DNA of 55,768 bases from an uncultured Pseudomonadota bacterium. Its GTDB lineage: Bacteria > Myxococcota_A > UBA796 > CAJQPC01. A program made the translations under genes and the position numbers. The notes beneath the pieces are model-generated. The model was not told the origin of the DNA, made no database searches, and saw only the letters and a program-made list of their open reading frames with translations. The stretch spans positions 1-55,768 of the forward strand of contig CAJXRZ010000038.1 of NCBI GenBank assembly GCA_913060515.1, in the 5' to 3' direction. This document shows, piece by piece, positions 9,701 to 15,789 of this stretch (positions within the stretch are counted from its first letter, which is position 1; the number at the start of each line of letters is the position of its first letter).

Positions 9701-10324
9701 GCTGCCCTGGGCAATGCCCGTGTCGGCGAGGACCCAAGTCAGTGGTTGAGCGGCCAAGAGATCGCTCTGCTGCGTGCCCGTGGCACCGCCAAGCGCCAGG
9801 CGGATCGCATCGCAGGGCGCATCGCCGCCAAGCGCGCGGTCTGTCAGCTCACAGGGGCTGAGCCTGGGCAGGTGGACATCCGAACTCTGGCCTCGGGGGC
9901 GCCATCGGTGTTGATCCATGATGAGCCGGGGCCCCTGGTCAGCATCAGCCACTCCGGTGGGCATGCGGTCGCTTGGGCCTCCCGTAGAGAGCGTGTGGGT
10001 GTGGACCTAGAGCAGGTCGAGGCGCGCCACCCATCCTTCGTGGAGGAGTGGTTCTCGGAGCAGGAGAGCGCACTTCTGGCTGGGGACCCCTACCGGGTGA
10101 CTGTGGCCTGGTCTGCCAAGGAAGCTGTGCTCAAGGCTCTGGGGCAGGGCATGGCCCTAAACCCCAGGGAGATCCAGGTTTTGGACATCCAGGGCCCCGA
10201 GATCACGCTCCGCCTGGACGGCGAAGTCGCGCGGGCCCATGAGGCCTTAGGTGGCGCTCCCTTCTCGGTTTCTGTGCAGCAAACACCCGCGGGGGTCTTG
10301 GTTCGCGCCAGCTTTGCGGCATGA
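734..10324 (+). CDS. PUFA-synthase-like type I iterative FAS/PKS megasynthase with built-in PPTase
   Basis: A multidomain enzyme of about 3,197 residues expected to build a long acyl or polyketide chain in the cytoplasm. Domains, numbered from an alternative GTG at 728: degenerate nitronate-monooxygenase/PfaD-like TIM barrel (about 10-340); KS1 (370-830; C581, H715, H755); AT (940-1240; GHSLGE S1039, H1144); ACP1 (1308-1385); KS2 (1485-1950; C1696, H1844, H1884); ACP2 (2026-2097); ACP3 (2136-2210); KR (2425-2640; TGGGRGVTA, Y2609/N2613); double-hotdog DH (2690-2950; H2723); Sfp-type phosphopantetheinyl transferase (about 3000-3198; GVDLE, WSAKEAVLK). KS1 with DAACASS and the domain order resemble PfaA. 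Unusual: each ACP reads LGIDT, with Thr (1343, 2059, 2171) where Ser is expected. No separate pfaB, pfaC or pfaD lies nearby. Start: ATG 734 follows AGGTG closely; GTG 728 remains possible. The product is unknown. Confidence 0.9.
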   Translation: MSSQTPHLLVLLPPRAAGLCARVRAAGGTPVIDLSEGGQAPSPWPEGAWVRIQPGQEPVGEEGVLLTGSADPVPGRSTWLESAEPMTAPEGIEGIVLRGREAGGFCGEQDGLEMLALQKGSCVLEAGLGPDTAASAVAMGAAGVLIREQLYALPELLGPHLRAKALRSGDLASRVVAGVRVTASSLSPIVRRLAEGEDPHTLWASWDRADDDVGKAFPAGQGLALAAGLLQRHESLEGILRAYSNAMSHARARAGVASAWTQAGAAGRSLSALRASNGTAVIATTGGNVGSGVLWQLAAWEGLPVAGAPLVGALATGQPVAAPISELEAARAAFEGDVASAPPQPAAPVLPDVPMPLSEETGPSNHSGEAIAIVGLGCVLPDSPDIDTFWENLRTGRNSIIEVPKDRWDADLYWVNERGIPDRTYSKIGGFVRDFKFKAREFRIPPKMASFIDQVQQMTLVAVKEALEDAGLGKDAKVDRSRIAVILGNAMGGNDSRDKSALRIYTLTMREVLSKTAEVRALPQDQQTALLNAFEADFRATLPPITEDSMPGELSNVVAGRVTNAFDLGGPNFTVDAACASSMAAIQSAMKGLQDGDYDVAVTGGADRSMDAPTYAKFSAIGALSHDRSSPFDAGANGFVMGEGAGILVLKRLSDAERDGDKVYAVLRGMGASSDGKGKGITAPNIEGQRRALRRAYAEANLDPVEVDLVECHGTSTVVGDKIEATALSDVIGSGRRGARGPIRIGSVKSQIGHLKSAAGAASVIKVALALHHKVLLPSINYRTPREDLPMGSVPLQVQSQAEPWETHGWTRYAGVSAFGFGGTNFHAVLQEHQPRAQAPKPVSAASVTLPKTAALPDGIWATSGRDVQELLANLDKIERGEAAPWNPSLPLRVSAAFNDRAEQLSQIEKIRKAAAKGKGWELLRMRNIHLEDTPADGKLAFCFTGQGSQYLGMGLDLFDKYPLVAGAFAEADEIAVPELGRSLIDYIKGISEDPKESFIALRATEIAQPVTMAMDIGLLRVLSGFGLFPDMVAGHSLGEYPALVAAGVTDYHGAMQAVTARGKEMAGIKIEDPGAMAGVAASAEVVSEVLAEVEGYVIAANKNSPKQTVIAGATLAVEAASEVFRSRDITVVPLPVSHAFHSAIVAPASAPLKKVLQRVKIVSPVRPITSNVTSRWYPTDPVEIIDLLSKQVAAPVEWVNQVERMYAEGARIFVEIGPKRALAGMISTILKGRPHRAFNTNHPKVGGERSLRDALAALIVLGFPLKQSAGTEIVDYLQDPRPRLATSEALALASKSSGGQLQATPFVIDTVKEAIARRAGLDADSLENDLEMEADLGIDTVRQAELVAELRTTFKLERESGFLLSDHNSIRDLVDYFASRLGQFEPRWDRSAPAVATQPRGGAPAPAPRLSAPTAEAIVSDDAVARFLTQAAKMGLKGADAELFAQAMLPMVQNLLEASFKQAQRLMPPSPVVQATQALQPMPQQVRVVCTGASVGLPGGTQVFDDDNIASILRGDNRITPVDPEYRKRFLDKNIVRVVKDASGQGSFLPVENDDQVIRLAGQAQHFDVGEYGVPERLSVAFDRATQLAIAAGLEALRDAQIPLVRTYHETSTGKKVPTGWALPEPLRDETGVIFASAFPGYNLMAEKLTGGGLDANGHFDRRFLFQVLAMGHSQFAQLVGARGPNTQVNSACASTTQAVGLAQDWIRLGRCKRVIIVGADDVTSPALLEWMGSGFLAAGAATTEDKVENAALPFDARRHGMILGMGAVGMIIETEDAASARGIVPIAELVNSSTANSAFHGTRLNLDHIAEQVATLVAQGAQSEGITPAEMGRQALFMSHETYTPARGGSSAAEIAALRAAFGASANQVIITNTKGFTGHPMGAGIEDAIAIKALQYGRTPPIPNLLQPDPELGDLNLSKGGSHRAKYALRLAAGFGSQLSLGLWRKIADGDQRVANASVQAAWLSKVTGIAKPELVLEDRTLKAKGEVVEAKRAAPAAAPKVIAAAPVAAAPKAAAPAADVLTHLMGVIGEKTGYGPEDLDPDYELEADLGIDTVKQAEIFSEVRDHYGIGRDDSFSLADYPTVRGLAGWLSAQMGGEAQASDELASLAETVDQAAPAEAAEAPAAGVDHAAVLSHLLNVIGEKTGYEEEDLDPDYELEADLGIDTVKQAEIFSEVRDHFGVQRDDSFSLADYPTLGSLAEWLGERVTSGSTGPLPEAEDIGSEENTSDPMSELPPTFWIRRPVRLSRPLSLEGSLQGRVVMVLGDGPVADAMVEALSERGAIMEGAEGAGSVDAVVDVAADVISAFRLAKSHVETGVRDWICLTMMGELDGMTPDQAFFDGSRAGFTKALGREWEDCSARVVDVSPQLEPERIAELLCQELAAHDGTVEVFHGYEGLRTVIELAVEDHPPAMARPRANQVVIVTGGGRGVTARVAAEFARRAPATLVLVGRSPAGTEPLDEKAEKNRIRAELKAAGERATPAQIERQLNRLRKAEEIRLTVEELRGMGSTAEYRTCDMADTSAVRDLVAEVQNSYGRIDGCIHGAGVEESRLIQDKDEDAFHRVFDGKAVGGLTLVEAMGPDAWFLSMGSVAGRFGNAGQVDYSAANEAMAQICLSRPHSIHVDWTAWGGVGMAVRGGMQNLLEARGVELLPAQAGASLAVDLIAAGVEGEVVVAGKLGELVPSPNHPLLDSVEHEGDIVVARYTLDQDRAPWILDHAIDKVPVLPGVMGLELMAAAASLARPGLSYVGVADVVFEKPVKLYRGEPCELEMRARPTPDGRVECVLVSERVTRAGKRLRSEHFRATVLLEGKPELSSMPPAFFPEESISRGEIYRRFFHGPAFQVLRGADAVTRDGLAASARVEHSYIAEGLMTSPLALEAAFQAAGLHAMVAQDVLALPASVDTVWMAREVRDGEDLTLTAQLRDDGAYDVDVNGEDGRLMSVRGFRMVEKGPLPDRERFTPPEEGWEESAFGSAVVVSGPAGPDAALGNARVGEDPSQWLSGQEIALLRARGTAKRQADRIAGRIAAKRAVCQLTGAEPGQVDIRTLASGAPSVLIHDEPGPLVSISHSGGHAVAWASRRERVGVDLEQVEARHPSFVEEWFSEQESALLAGDPYRVTVAWSAKEAVLKALGQGMALNPREIQVLDIQGPEITLRLDGEVARAHEALGGAPFSVSVQQTPAGVLVRASFAA

Positions 10325-10346
10325 TCGGGGAGAACCCTTCTCCCCA

Positions 10347-10949
10347 GTGAGTGCGACCTTGTCTGAGCCCCCCCCGCTGCCGACCTTTGGCGAGAGCATT
10401 CGCCTGATTCGTGTGCGCAGCGCCGAAGACGCCATGCCCTACCGCTCTAGCTTTGTGGGCGCGTACCAGACCGTGTGGACCGCCCCGCCCTATCGGGAGG
10501 TCTTCTACCCCTACGAGGCCGAGTCGGTGCTCAAGCGCACCTTGGACACCACCGATCACCTGACGCTGCTCGCCGTTCGGGGTGAGACCCAGGTGGTGGG
10601 CTTTGGTTTTGCCGTGCCGCTGGCCAGCCGCGTCGACGTCTCCAGGCACATGCAGGGGCTGCTGCCAGTGCAGCACAGCTTCTACATGTCCGAGCTGGGC
10701 GTCCTGCCGCGATACCGCAAGCTGGGGCTGGGCCGGGCGCTGATCGATGAGCGCCTGAGACGCATCGACAGTCGATACTCCCACGCGGTCCTGCGCACCT
10801 CCGCGACACGCCATGCGGGGTATGAGCTTTATATGGACCTGGGTTTTGACGATATTGGGGTGTACATGGAGGTGCCAAGTCGGCGGCTCGATGGAAACGT
10901 CACCACCGACCGGCGTCTCTTCCTGAGCAAGGTCTTGGATCACAGCTAG
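10347..10949 (+). CDS. GNAT-family N-acetyltransferase
   Basis: A 200-residue acyltransferase of the GNAT fold. Seen: a motif A/B region with SELGVLPRYRKLGLGRALI, the acetyl-CoA pyrophosphate loop, preceded by beta strands and followed by an LRTSATRHAGYELYMDLGF segment typical of the C-terminal half. The GTG at 10347 is preferred because it lies just past the megasynthase stop (22 bases) with GGGGAGA upstream; a longer reading would overlap the megasynthase and looks unlike the family. It probably belongs to the megasynthase transcript. The substrate cannot be read, but the position suggests modification of a megasynthase product or an unrelated small amine. Confidence 0.82.
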   Translation: MSATLSEPPPLPTFGESIRLIRVRSAEDAMPYRSSFVGAYQTVWTAPPYREVFYPYEAESVLKRTLDTTDHLTLLAVRGETQVVGFGFAVPLASRVDVSRHMQGLLPVQHSFYMSELGVLPRYRKLGLGRALIDERLRRIDSRYSHAVLRTSATRHAGYELYMDLGFDDIGVYMEVPSRRLDGNVTTDRRLFLSKVLDHS

Positions 10950-10960
10950 GGGGCGCTCCC

Positions 10961-13189
10961 GTGTCGGAACAACAGCTCCAGCCCATCGTTTTGGATGGTG
11001 CTTCGCTGGCGCTTCTGGAGGGGCTCTCCACGCCGATGTGGATCCTGGACCGGCAGACCTACACACACCCTTGGGCCAATGTTGCAGGGCGTCAGTTCTG
11101 GTTGAGTCCCAGCTTGGAGGAGTTCTCCGCGCGCAGCTTGGGCAAACCCAGCGCCCGGAACCTGCGGCAGCTCAGTGAGATCTTCGCCCGTCTCAAATCT
11201 GGCGAGCGCGTCAGCATGGTCCAGACCTTCCACCCTCGGGGGATCAAGCGTCAGGCCCGGGTGACAGTGCGTCCAGGGCTCTGGCAGGGGCGCCTTGTGG
11301 CCTTGGTGGAGGCTTGGCCCGATCCACAAGAGCTCAGCTCCCATTCCGTGCGAGAGATGGGGCATTGGGCCCACTCGCCCCAAGCTGTGATGCTCTGCCT
11401 CTTAGACGGCACGCTGCTGCAGCAGAACCCCGCCGCCGACACGCTCCTTGGACCACTGGCCCACCTCCGTGAGCTGGTCACGGACCCCGATGACCTGGCC
11501 AAGCTCTTGGCGTCCCGGCGGCAGGGGCAGCTGGATCGAGAGACCCTGTCCTGCCGGTGTGTGCAGGGGGCGCGTTGGTTGGAGTTGACCATCACCCGGG
11601 TGCCCGACCCCTTGGAGCCAGAGGGCTTGCTCCTGTTGGAGGCCCTGGACGTCTCCTTCATTCGCGCACGCCAGAAGGCCCTGGAGGACTCCATTGGCTT
11701 CCTTCAGGGGGTACTCAGCAACCTGCCGCTGCCCACACTGGTCCTAGATGGTGATTCTAGGGTGATCTTGGCCAACCCCAGCTCCCAGGCGCTGCTGGGT
11801 ATGTCGCCCTCTGTGGCCGTCGGCCACCTGATGAGTGAGATCATCCTCCCTCCTGAGAGCCACCGCTTTGAAGCGGTCTCCCAGTTGGTACTGGCGAGCG
11901 GTGAGGCGGCAGAGGGAGAGATCAGCTGGAACCAGGAGCGCGGCACCCGGCGCCTCTCGATCAGCGTTGGCAGACTGGTCTTGGAGGGCCGGCCTCATCT
12001 GGTGGTCGTCGCCACCGACCTGACCGAGCAGTACCGAACTCTGGATCAGCTTGAAGAGGCGAGGGTCGCAGCCGAGGCTGCTAGCCAGGCCAAGACCGAG
12101 TTCCTGGCGACCGTCAGCCACGAGATCCGCACACCTCTAAACGGCGTGCTCGGTCTGGGATCCCTGGCCATGGAGAGCGGGGACATCGAGGAGATGCGAG
12201 AGCTTCTCACCCTGGCTCAAAGCTCAGGTGAGGGCCTGCTGCAGCTCATTGACGATCTCCTGCTCTATGCCAGACTGGGTAGGGACAAACTCACCATTCA
12301 TCCGATCGCCACCTCGCTCGAGGACTTGCTCACAGGCGTGGGCGGGCTCTTCGCGGACGGCGCCCGAGAGAAGGGGGTGGCCTTGGAGCTGAGCGTCGAC
12401 CCCAGACTGCCGCAGACGGTCTTGCTGGACGACCGGCGGGTCTCCCAGGTGCTCATCAACTTGGTCTCCAACGCCCTGAAGTTCACCGCGGAGGGTCAAG
12501 TCAGCCTTCGGGTGCTGCCGGTGGAGCTGGGCTGGGTGAGTATCGAGGTTCAGGACACCGGCATCGGCGTCGCGCGAGAGCAGCTTCCGGGGCTCTTTCA
12601 GGCCTTCACCCAGGCCGATGGCTCGATCAGCCGCCGCTTTGGGGGCACGGGGCTTGGCTTGGCCATCTCAAGGCGATTGGCCCACGCGATGGGCGGGACC
12701 TTGGATGGGGAGAGCCAGCTTGGACAAGGCAGCACCTTCCGCTTGCGCGTGCCGGCGCCCGCTGCCCAGATGCCGGCTGCTTCCCCAAGTCCAGGCCCGC
12801 TGCCGCGTCTGCGCGTGATGTTGGTCGAGGACAACGCGGTCAACCAGCTCGTCGCGCGACGTTTCCTGGAGCGTGCCGGTCAAGAGGTACGGGTCTGCTC
12901 CTCTGGCGAGGCCGCATTGGCCGAGATCGCGTCCTATCAGCCTGGGTTGGTGCTCATGGATCTCCACATGCCCGGCTTGGACGGCTTGCAGACCACCCGG
13001 GCCATGCGAGGGGACGGCGGCTGGGGTTCCACTGTGCCAATCGTCGCGATGACCGCCGATGGGCGTGAAGAGTCCCAGCGCGCTTGCTTGGCGGCGGGTA
13101 TGGGGGGCTTCCTGGTCAAGCCTGTCTCCCAGAGCGCCATCGAGGCCATGCTGCGAGGCCTGGGCTTGGCCCCTGGAGCCGAAGAGTAG
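10961..13189 (+). CDS. PAS-containing hybrid sensor histidine kinase
   Basis: A 742-residue soluble hybrid kinase starting at GTG 10961 behind a strong AGGGGG ribosome site. It has two or three PAS-like sensor regions (about 10-120, 130-235 and 245-355) and no membrane segment. A DHp domain follows with phospho-acceptor H387 ([13 protein letters not shown]), then HATPase_c with the N-box around N504, G1 DTGIG (532-536) and G2 GGTGLGLAIS. The C-terminal receiver domain has the acidic pair in VEDNAVNQ, phospho-Asp D667 (LVLMDLHMPG) and the Lys in FLVKPVS. Internal phosphorelay to a separate Hpt protein is expected, but none is encoded nearby. The signal is unknown. Confidence 0.93.
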   Translation: MSEQQLQPIVLDGASLALLEGLSTPMWILDRQTYTHPWANVAGRQFWLSPSLEEFSARSLGKPSARNLRQLSEIFARLKSGERVSMVQTFHPRGIKRQARVTVRPGLWQGRLVALVEAWPDPQELSSHSVREMGHWAHSPQAVMLCLLDGTLLQQNPAADTLLGPLAHLRELVTDPDDLAKLLASRRQGQLDRETLSCRCVQGARWLELTITRVPDPLEPEGLLLLEALDVSFIRARQKALEDSIGFLQGVLSNLPLPTLVLDGDSRVILANPSSQALLGMSPSVAVGHLMSEIILPPESHRFEAVSQLVLASGEAAEGEISWNQERGTRRLSISVGRLVLEGRPHLVVVATDLTEQYRTLDQLEEARVAAEAASQAKTEFLATVSHEIRTPLNGVLGLGSLAMESGDIEEMRELLTLAQSSGEGLLQLIDDLLLYARLGRDKLTIHPIATSLEDLLTGVGGLFADGAREKGVALELSVDPRLPQTVLLDDRRVSQVLINLVSNALKFTAEGQVSLRVLPVELGWVSIEVQDTGIGVAREQLPGLFQAFTQADGSISRRFGGTGLGLAISRRLAHAMGGTLDGESQLGQGSTFRLRVPAPAAQMPAASPSPGPLPRLRVMLVEDNAVNQLVARRFLERAGQEVRVCSSGEAALAEIASYQPGLVLMDLHMPGLDGLQTTRAMRGDGGWGSTVPIVAMTADGREESQRACLAAGMGGFLVKPVSQSAIEAMLRGLGLAPGAEE

Positions 13190-14566
13190 ATGCTGATCTT
13201 GAGCCTGTTGGCTTGTCATGGCTGCGGTGAGCCCGTGTTGGTCCAAGAGCCCGAACTGGTCCTGCCCATTCCTGCGGAGCATCCCGGCCTGATCTTGGTG
13301 CTGACCCTCGACACCACGCGGGCCGACGCCTTGGGGGTCTACGGCGCACCGGAGCAGAGCTCTCCGACTTTGGACGCCCTGGCCGAACAGGGGCTGCGCT
13401 TTGACTGGGCACTGGCCCACACGGCGACCACGCTCTCCAGTCACTCTTCGCTCTGGAGCGGTCTGGATCCCCATGGGCACGGTGTGCCTCGAAACGGTTT
13501 TGTGCTCGACCCCGAGCTGCCCACGGTGCCCGAGCAGCTTCAGGCGGCCGGCTGGGACACCCTGGCTGTGATCGGGGCCTCGGCGGTGGACACCAGCACC
13601 AACTTGCAGTCGGGCTTTCGCCTCTACGATGAAGAGCTGCCCAACGAGCGGGGCCCTCGCTACGAGGCGCCGGGAGACCAAGTCACCGCGCGGGCTTTGG
13701 CGCTGGTCGAGCGCCGGGACCCCAGCCGGCCCTTGCTGCTCTGGGTTCACTACTACGATGCCCACTCGCCCTATGAGGCGCCAGGGGACTGGGCTGCGCC
13801 CTTCGTAGACCCGGACTTTGTGCCGGACTGGGAGGGAGACGGCATGGCGGCCGTCGCCATGGGCATCCGAGACCGCAGCGGCACCGAAGCGGAGCGAGAG
13901 CACCTGCGCGGTTTGTACCAGGGCGAGGTCCGCTACATGGACCACAACATCGGCGCTCTGCTCGATGGACTGCGCGCCCAGGGCCTGCTGGAGGATGGCT
14001 GGGTGGTGGTGAGCGCGGACCACGGCGAGATGTTCTACGAGGAGCGCGTTCGTCCAGTGGGGCACGGCGCCGACGTGGACCTGGCCGTCACCCACATTCC
14101 GATGTTCATCGTGGGCCTTGGGGAGCACGCCATTACGCCAGGGATCAGCGAGCAGGTCGTGGCGGTCTCGGACCTGGCGCCTACCTTGATGACCTTGGCG
14201 GGGCAGCCCCAGGCCTTGGGCCAGGGGCGAGATCTCAGTCCTCTGCTCTACGGCGAGGTCATTGAAGATGTGCCCATCTTCTTGGAGGCTACGCGGCCTG
14301 AGAGTCCCGGTCCAGACTGGAACAACCTGACCGCAGAGCGCGGCGTGGTGACCCAAGGAAAGCTGCTGCTGAACGCTCCCTGGGTCAGCACCTCTGGGCT
14401 CTACACCCTGGACTGGGAGCAGAGCCGCATTGTCGACCAAGCCAGCTCAGAGACCATGATCGAGCAGCTGGAGGCCTGGGATGCGGCCGCTCCACCCTTT
14501 GTGGAGGAGAACATGAGCCCGGCTGTACGGGAGGCCCTGAAGGCCTTGGGCTACTTGGACGACTGA
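13190..14566 (+). CDS. Sulfatase-fold (alkaline phosphatase superfamily) hydrolase, lipoprotein
   Basis: A 458-residue exported metal-dependent hydrolase. The ATG directly abuts the TAG of the kinase gene. The N-terminus MLILSLLAC is an extremely short lipoprotein signal without basic residues. Metal-site signatures are LTLDTTRADALGVYG (D41, D46) and VVVSADHGEMFYE with a following GHGADVD. At the nucleophile position the sequence is TLSSHSSLWSG, so Thr81 replaces the Cys of the FGly motif CxPxR. It is therefore probably not a formylglycine sulfatase but a Thr-dependent phosphodiesterase or transferase-like member. The C-terminus ends with the family's LKALGYLDD. It converges with the DUF1501 gene after only two bases. 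Confidence 0.86.
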   Translation: MLILSLLACHGCGEPVLVQEPELVLPIPAEHPGLILVLTLDTTRADALGVYGAPEQSSPTLDALAEQGLRFDWALAHTATTLSSHSSLWSGLDPHGHGVPRNGFVLDPELPTVPEQLQAAGWDTLAVIGASAVDTSTNLQSGFRLYDEELPNERGPRYEAPGDQVTARALALVERRDPSRPLLLWVHYYDAHSPYEAPGDWAAPFVDPDFVPDWEGDGMAAVAMGIRDRSGTEAEREHLRGLYQGEVRYMDHNIGALLDGLRAQGLLEDGWVVVSADHGEMFYEERVRPVGHGADVDLAVTHIPMFIVGLGEHAITPGISEQVVAVSDLAPTLMTLAGQPQALGQGRDLSPLLYGEVIEDVPIFLEATRPESPGPDWNNLTAERGVVTQGKLLLNAPWVSTSGLYTLDWEQSRIVDQASSETMIEQLEAWDAAAPPFVEENMSPAVREALKALGYLDD

Positions 14567-14568
14567 GC

Positions 14569-15789
14569 CTAGAGAAGCAGCCCCTGAATCGGCGCTCCGA
14601 TGACCTCGCCGGCGCCCAAGCTCAGCAGGGTGTCTCCTAAGTGCTGCGGTCCCAGGCGCACCGAGCCGCTGCCCCCCGTGGCCAGATCCACGCCCCGTCC
14701 CTGACCCAGCTCGTCCAAGGCGCCGACCACCCCGGGACGGACGCCGTCGCCGAAGAGCATTGCACTGGTCCAAGTCCAGTGGTCCTTTCCGCCCCAGTTG
14801 TTCAATCGGGGATGACGGCCCATCTCGCTGGCGACGACGACCACCAGTCGCTCCTTTACGCTCGGGAAGCGCTCGCGAACGGCCATCAGGTCCAAGAGCA
14901 CATCGCCCAGGTCCTCCCAGTTGATGCCCTGACGTTCATGGAGCTGGTGGGTGTCCCAGCCCTGGTCACACCAGCCCTTGTGGCGAATCATGCCGCAGCG
15001 GGAGAGCCCTGCTTCAAAGCAAGTAAACAGGGTCTCAAAGTCGGTCTCATAGTCCCGCGTGCAGCCCGGTCGACCTTGGCTCAGGCTCAGGCCTTGGGCT
15101 TCACTCTGCAAGCCTTGGAGCCCCAGGACGCTGTCCAAGTGGGCCTGGGCGTGGGTGGCCAGGTAGTCGGGAGAGTCGGCCCGAGCAGCGCTTCGTTGTG
15201 CGACGGAGGCGTCGATGAGCGCTTGGATCTCCGGGTCCACCTTGGCGTTGTCGAGGTCGTCGGAGAAGCGGTCCTCTAGGAGCAGGGGAAGCTGCCCTTC
15301 GCTGCCCAAGCGCACCACGCGCTCGCTCAGGTTCCCGGCGAAGGCCGGTCCGTCGATGACCAGGTGCGGCATGGGCCGCTCTTGAGGTGAGCCAGCGATC
15401 TGCGTGGGCCAGTCGGGATCCAGGGCGCGGGCTTGCCCGGTGAGCAGCAGCCGCAGGCAAGACTCGTGGCTGATGCTGGGGACCTCCATGCCGTGTAGCA
15501 GCGCCAGCTCAGCGCCGTGGCGGCGGAAGAACTCCGCCATCGCGGGCCTGGAGCCGTGGTCCACATAGGGCACGTCTCCTGCGCCATAGTTGAGGCGGGA
15601 GCCCTCCTCGACCCATGCGCCAGGGACGTCGAACATGGGTGTCAGCGTGACGGCAGGGTCCCAGCCCCCTTCGGCGTAAAGGAAGAGGAAGCAGCGCTCT
15701 TGGGCGCTGGCTGCGTGGGCGTTTGCGCCCCAGAGTCCGGGCAGCAAGAGGCTGGCCATTCCGCCAGCGAGGACATCACGGCGGCGCAT
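14569..15789 (-). CDS. DUF1501 family protein with Tat signal
   Basis: A 406-residue exported protein of the DUF1501 family, an alkaline-phosphatase-like fold of unknown function common in Planctomycetes and Myxococcota. The start at 15789 gives MRRRDVLAGGMASLLLPG, a twin-arginine signal (RRRDVL). Family features include LFLYAEGGWDP near the N-terminus, EVPSISHESCLRLLLTGQ, GWDTHQLHERQ, and VVVVASEMGRHPRLNNWGGKDHW near the C-terminus. The start codon overlaps the preceding gene's stop (TGATG), so translation is coupled. DUF1501 proteins are usually encoded beside a DUF1549/DUF1800-type protein, as here. The role is unknown; export together with its partner is inferred. Confidence 0.9.
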   Translation of the reverse strand: MRRRDVLAGGMASLLLPGLWGANAHAASAQERCFLFLYAEGGWDPAVTLTPMFDVPGAWVEEGSRLNYGAGDVPYVDHGSRPAMAEFFRRHGAELALLHGMEVPSISHESCLRLLLTGQARALDPDWPTQIAGSPQERPMPHLVIDGPAFAGNLSERVVRLGSEGQLPLLLEDRFSDDLDNAKVDPEIQALIDASVAQRSAARADSPDYLATHAQAHLDSVLGLQGLQSEAQGLSLSQGRPGCTRDYETDFETLFTCFEAGLSRCGMIRHKGWCDQGWDTHQLHERQGINWEDLGDVLLDLMAVRERFPSVKERLVVVVASEMGRHPRLNNWGGKDHWTWTSAMLFGDGVRPGVVGALDELGQGRGVDLATGGSGSVRLGPQHLGDTLLSLGAGEVIGAPIQGLLL

